From: JACPLA01 sp035291905
GTDB taxonomy: Bacteria; Bacteroidota; Ignavibacteria; UBA10030
Reading direction: 5' to 3'
Length of the DNA stretch: 40,216 nt
Assembly: GCA_035291905.1 (NCBI GenBank)
Contig: DATDRF010000065.1
Span: 1-40,216 of the forward strand
The notes under the pieces are model-generated. The model had not been told where the DNA came from, ran no database searches, and saw only the letters and a program-made list of their open reading frames with translations. The position numbers and the translations under genes were made by a program. Below, piece after piece: positions 39,849 through 40,216 of the stretch. The first letter of the stretch is position 1; every line of letters starts with the position of its first letter.

Positions 39849-40216
39849 TAGGTCGGAATGGTATTCCGACTGGGGAATTGGGGCTCGTGCCGGATGACCC
39901 GCCACACAACACGGCAGGCATTCCGGCCGACGTCCGTCCGCCAAAGAACCTGCGCCGTTGTAGGTCGGAATGATATTCCGACTGGGAAAGACCTCAAGCC
40001 GGAATAACATTCCGGCCAACGTCTGTCCGCCAGAGAACCTGCGCCGTTGTAGGTCGGAATGGTATTCCGACTGGGAAAGACCTCAAGCCAGAATAACATT
40101 CCGGCCAACGTCCGTCCGCCAAAGAATCTGCGCTGTTGTAGGTCGGAATGATATTCCGACTGGGAAAGACCTCAAGCCGGAATAACATTCCGGCCAACGT
40201 CTGTCCGCCAGAGAAC
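39849..40216. repeat. Tandem 89-bp repeats with paired palindromes (continues past the window)
   Basis: Units begin with TAGGTCGGAATG at 39849, 39961, 40050 and 40139. The last three are spaced exactly 89 bp with few differences; the first is diverged and 112 bp long. Each later unit has two palindromes, GTCGGAATGATATTCCGAC and GCCGGAATAACATTCCGGC, separated by TGGGAAAGACCTCAA, then TCCGCCAGAGAACCTGCGCC. Positions 39913-39931 of the first unit match 35996-36014. The array runs off the right edge. Confidence 0.95.

Noticed and set aside
39719..40216. Overlapping small proteins with repeated PSRNIIPTYN-like segments on both strands
   Set aside because: They are translations of the 89-bp palindromic repeats; the unit length is not a multiple of three and frames shift between units.
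39849..40216. CRISPR array
   Set aside because: The whole 89-bp unit is conserved with no variable spacers of constant size, and no cas genes are present.

Overview
The window looks like a chromosomal segment of a member of the Bacteroidota/Chlorobiota/Ignavibacteriota (FCB) group, most likely Ignavibacteria-like. Support: a secreted repeat protein ends in a type IX secretion (Por) C-terminal sorting domain with the NYPNPFNP signature; a TonB-dependent receptor with carboxypeptidase-regulatory-like N-terminal domains is paired with a DUF4249-type lipoprotein; and the gaps carry hairpin repeats built on CACAGAG, CACAAAGACAC and CCGCAAAG words. I saw no phage, transposase, CRISPR, tRNA or rRNA. 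Base composition and codon use look even across the coding parts.

Layout. 1-4959 (+): end of a 16S rRNA m5C methyltransferase (rsmB-like), a DUF58 protein overlapping it by 4 bp, and uvrA. 5302-7509 (+): secreted Ycf48/BNR-repeat protein with its own candidate promoter. 7598-9842 (-): an acylating aldehyde dehydrogenase with an unusual C-terminal extension, then a 3-methyladenine DNA glycosylase. 10037-10810 (+): RluA-family pseudouridine synthase. 10871-13887 (-): yebC-ruvC-ruvA-ruvB. 14038-18610 (-): nif3-like, zinc-ribbon coiled-coil protein, RNase HI, RNase P RNA (rnpB), recJ. 19118-21875: divergent two-component genes, with a receiver-HisKA protein on the minus strand and a receiver plus an NtrC-type activator on the plus strand. 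22355-26101 (+): glutaryl-CoA-dehydrogenase-like enzyme, guaB, Xaa-Pro peptidase. 26120-30628 (+): glycosyltransferase, purD, sugar epimerase and meaB, the last three each overlapping the gene before by 4 bp. 30737-35698 (+): acyl-CoA dehydrogenase, acyl-CoA carboxylase beta subunit, a secreted protein of unknown function, and a second NtrC-type activator. 36159-39639 (-): DUF4249 lipoprotein and TonB-dependent receptor. 39849-40216: tandem 89-bp palindromic repeats running off the end.

How the genes work together. DNA repair and recombination (uvrA, mpg, ruvABC, recJ) and RNA maturation or modification (rsmB, rluA, rnhA, rnpB) fill the first half. The second half holds signalling (two sigma-54 activators, a stand-alone receiver and a receiver-HisKA protein), acyl-CoA and branched-chain/propionate-type metabolism (two acyl-CoA dehydrogenases, carboxylase beta subunit, MeaB), purine synthesis (guaB, purD) and envelope functions (glycosyltransferase, epimerase, TonB-dependent uptake).

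Most notable items: the aldehyde dehydrogenase whose C-terminus carries a proline-rich linker and two amphipathic helices like bacterial-microcompartment encapsulation peptides, with no shell gene nearby; a possible short RNA or attenuator just before nif3; a sigma-54 activator with an altered GAFTGA loop; and several families of hairpin repeats. All calls come from reading the sequence; no database search was run.
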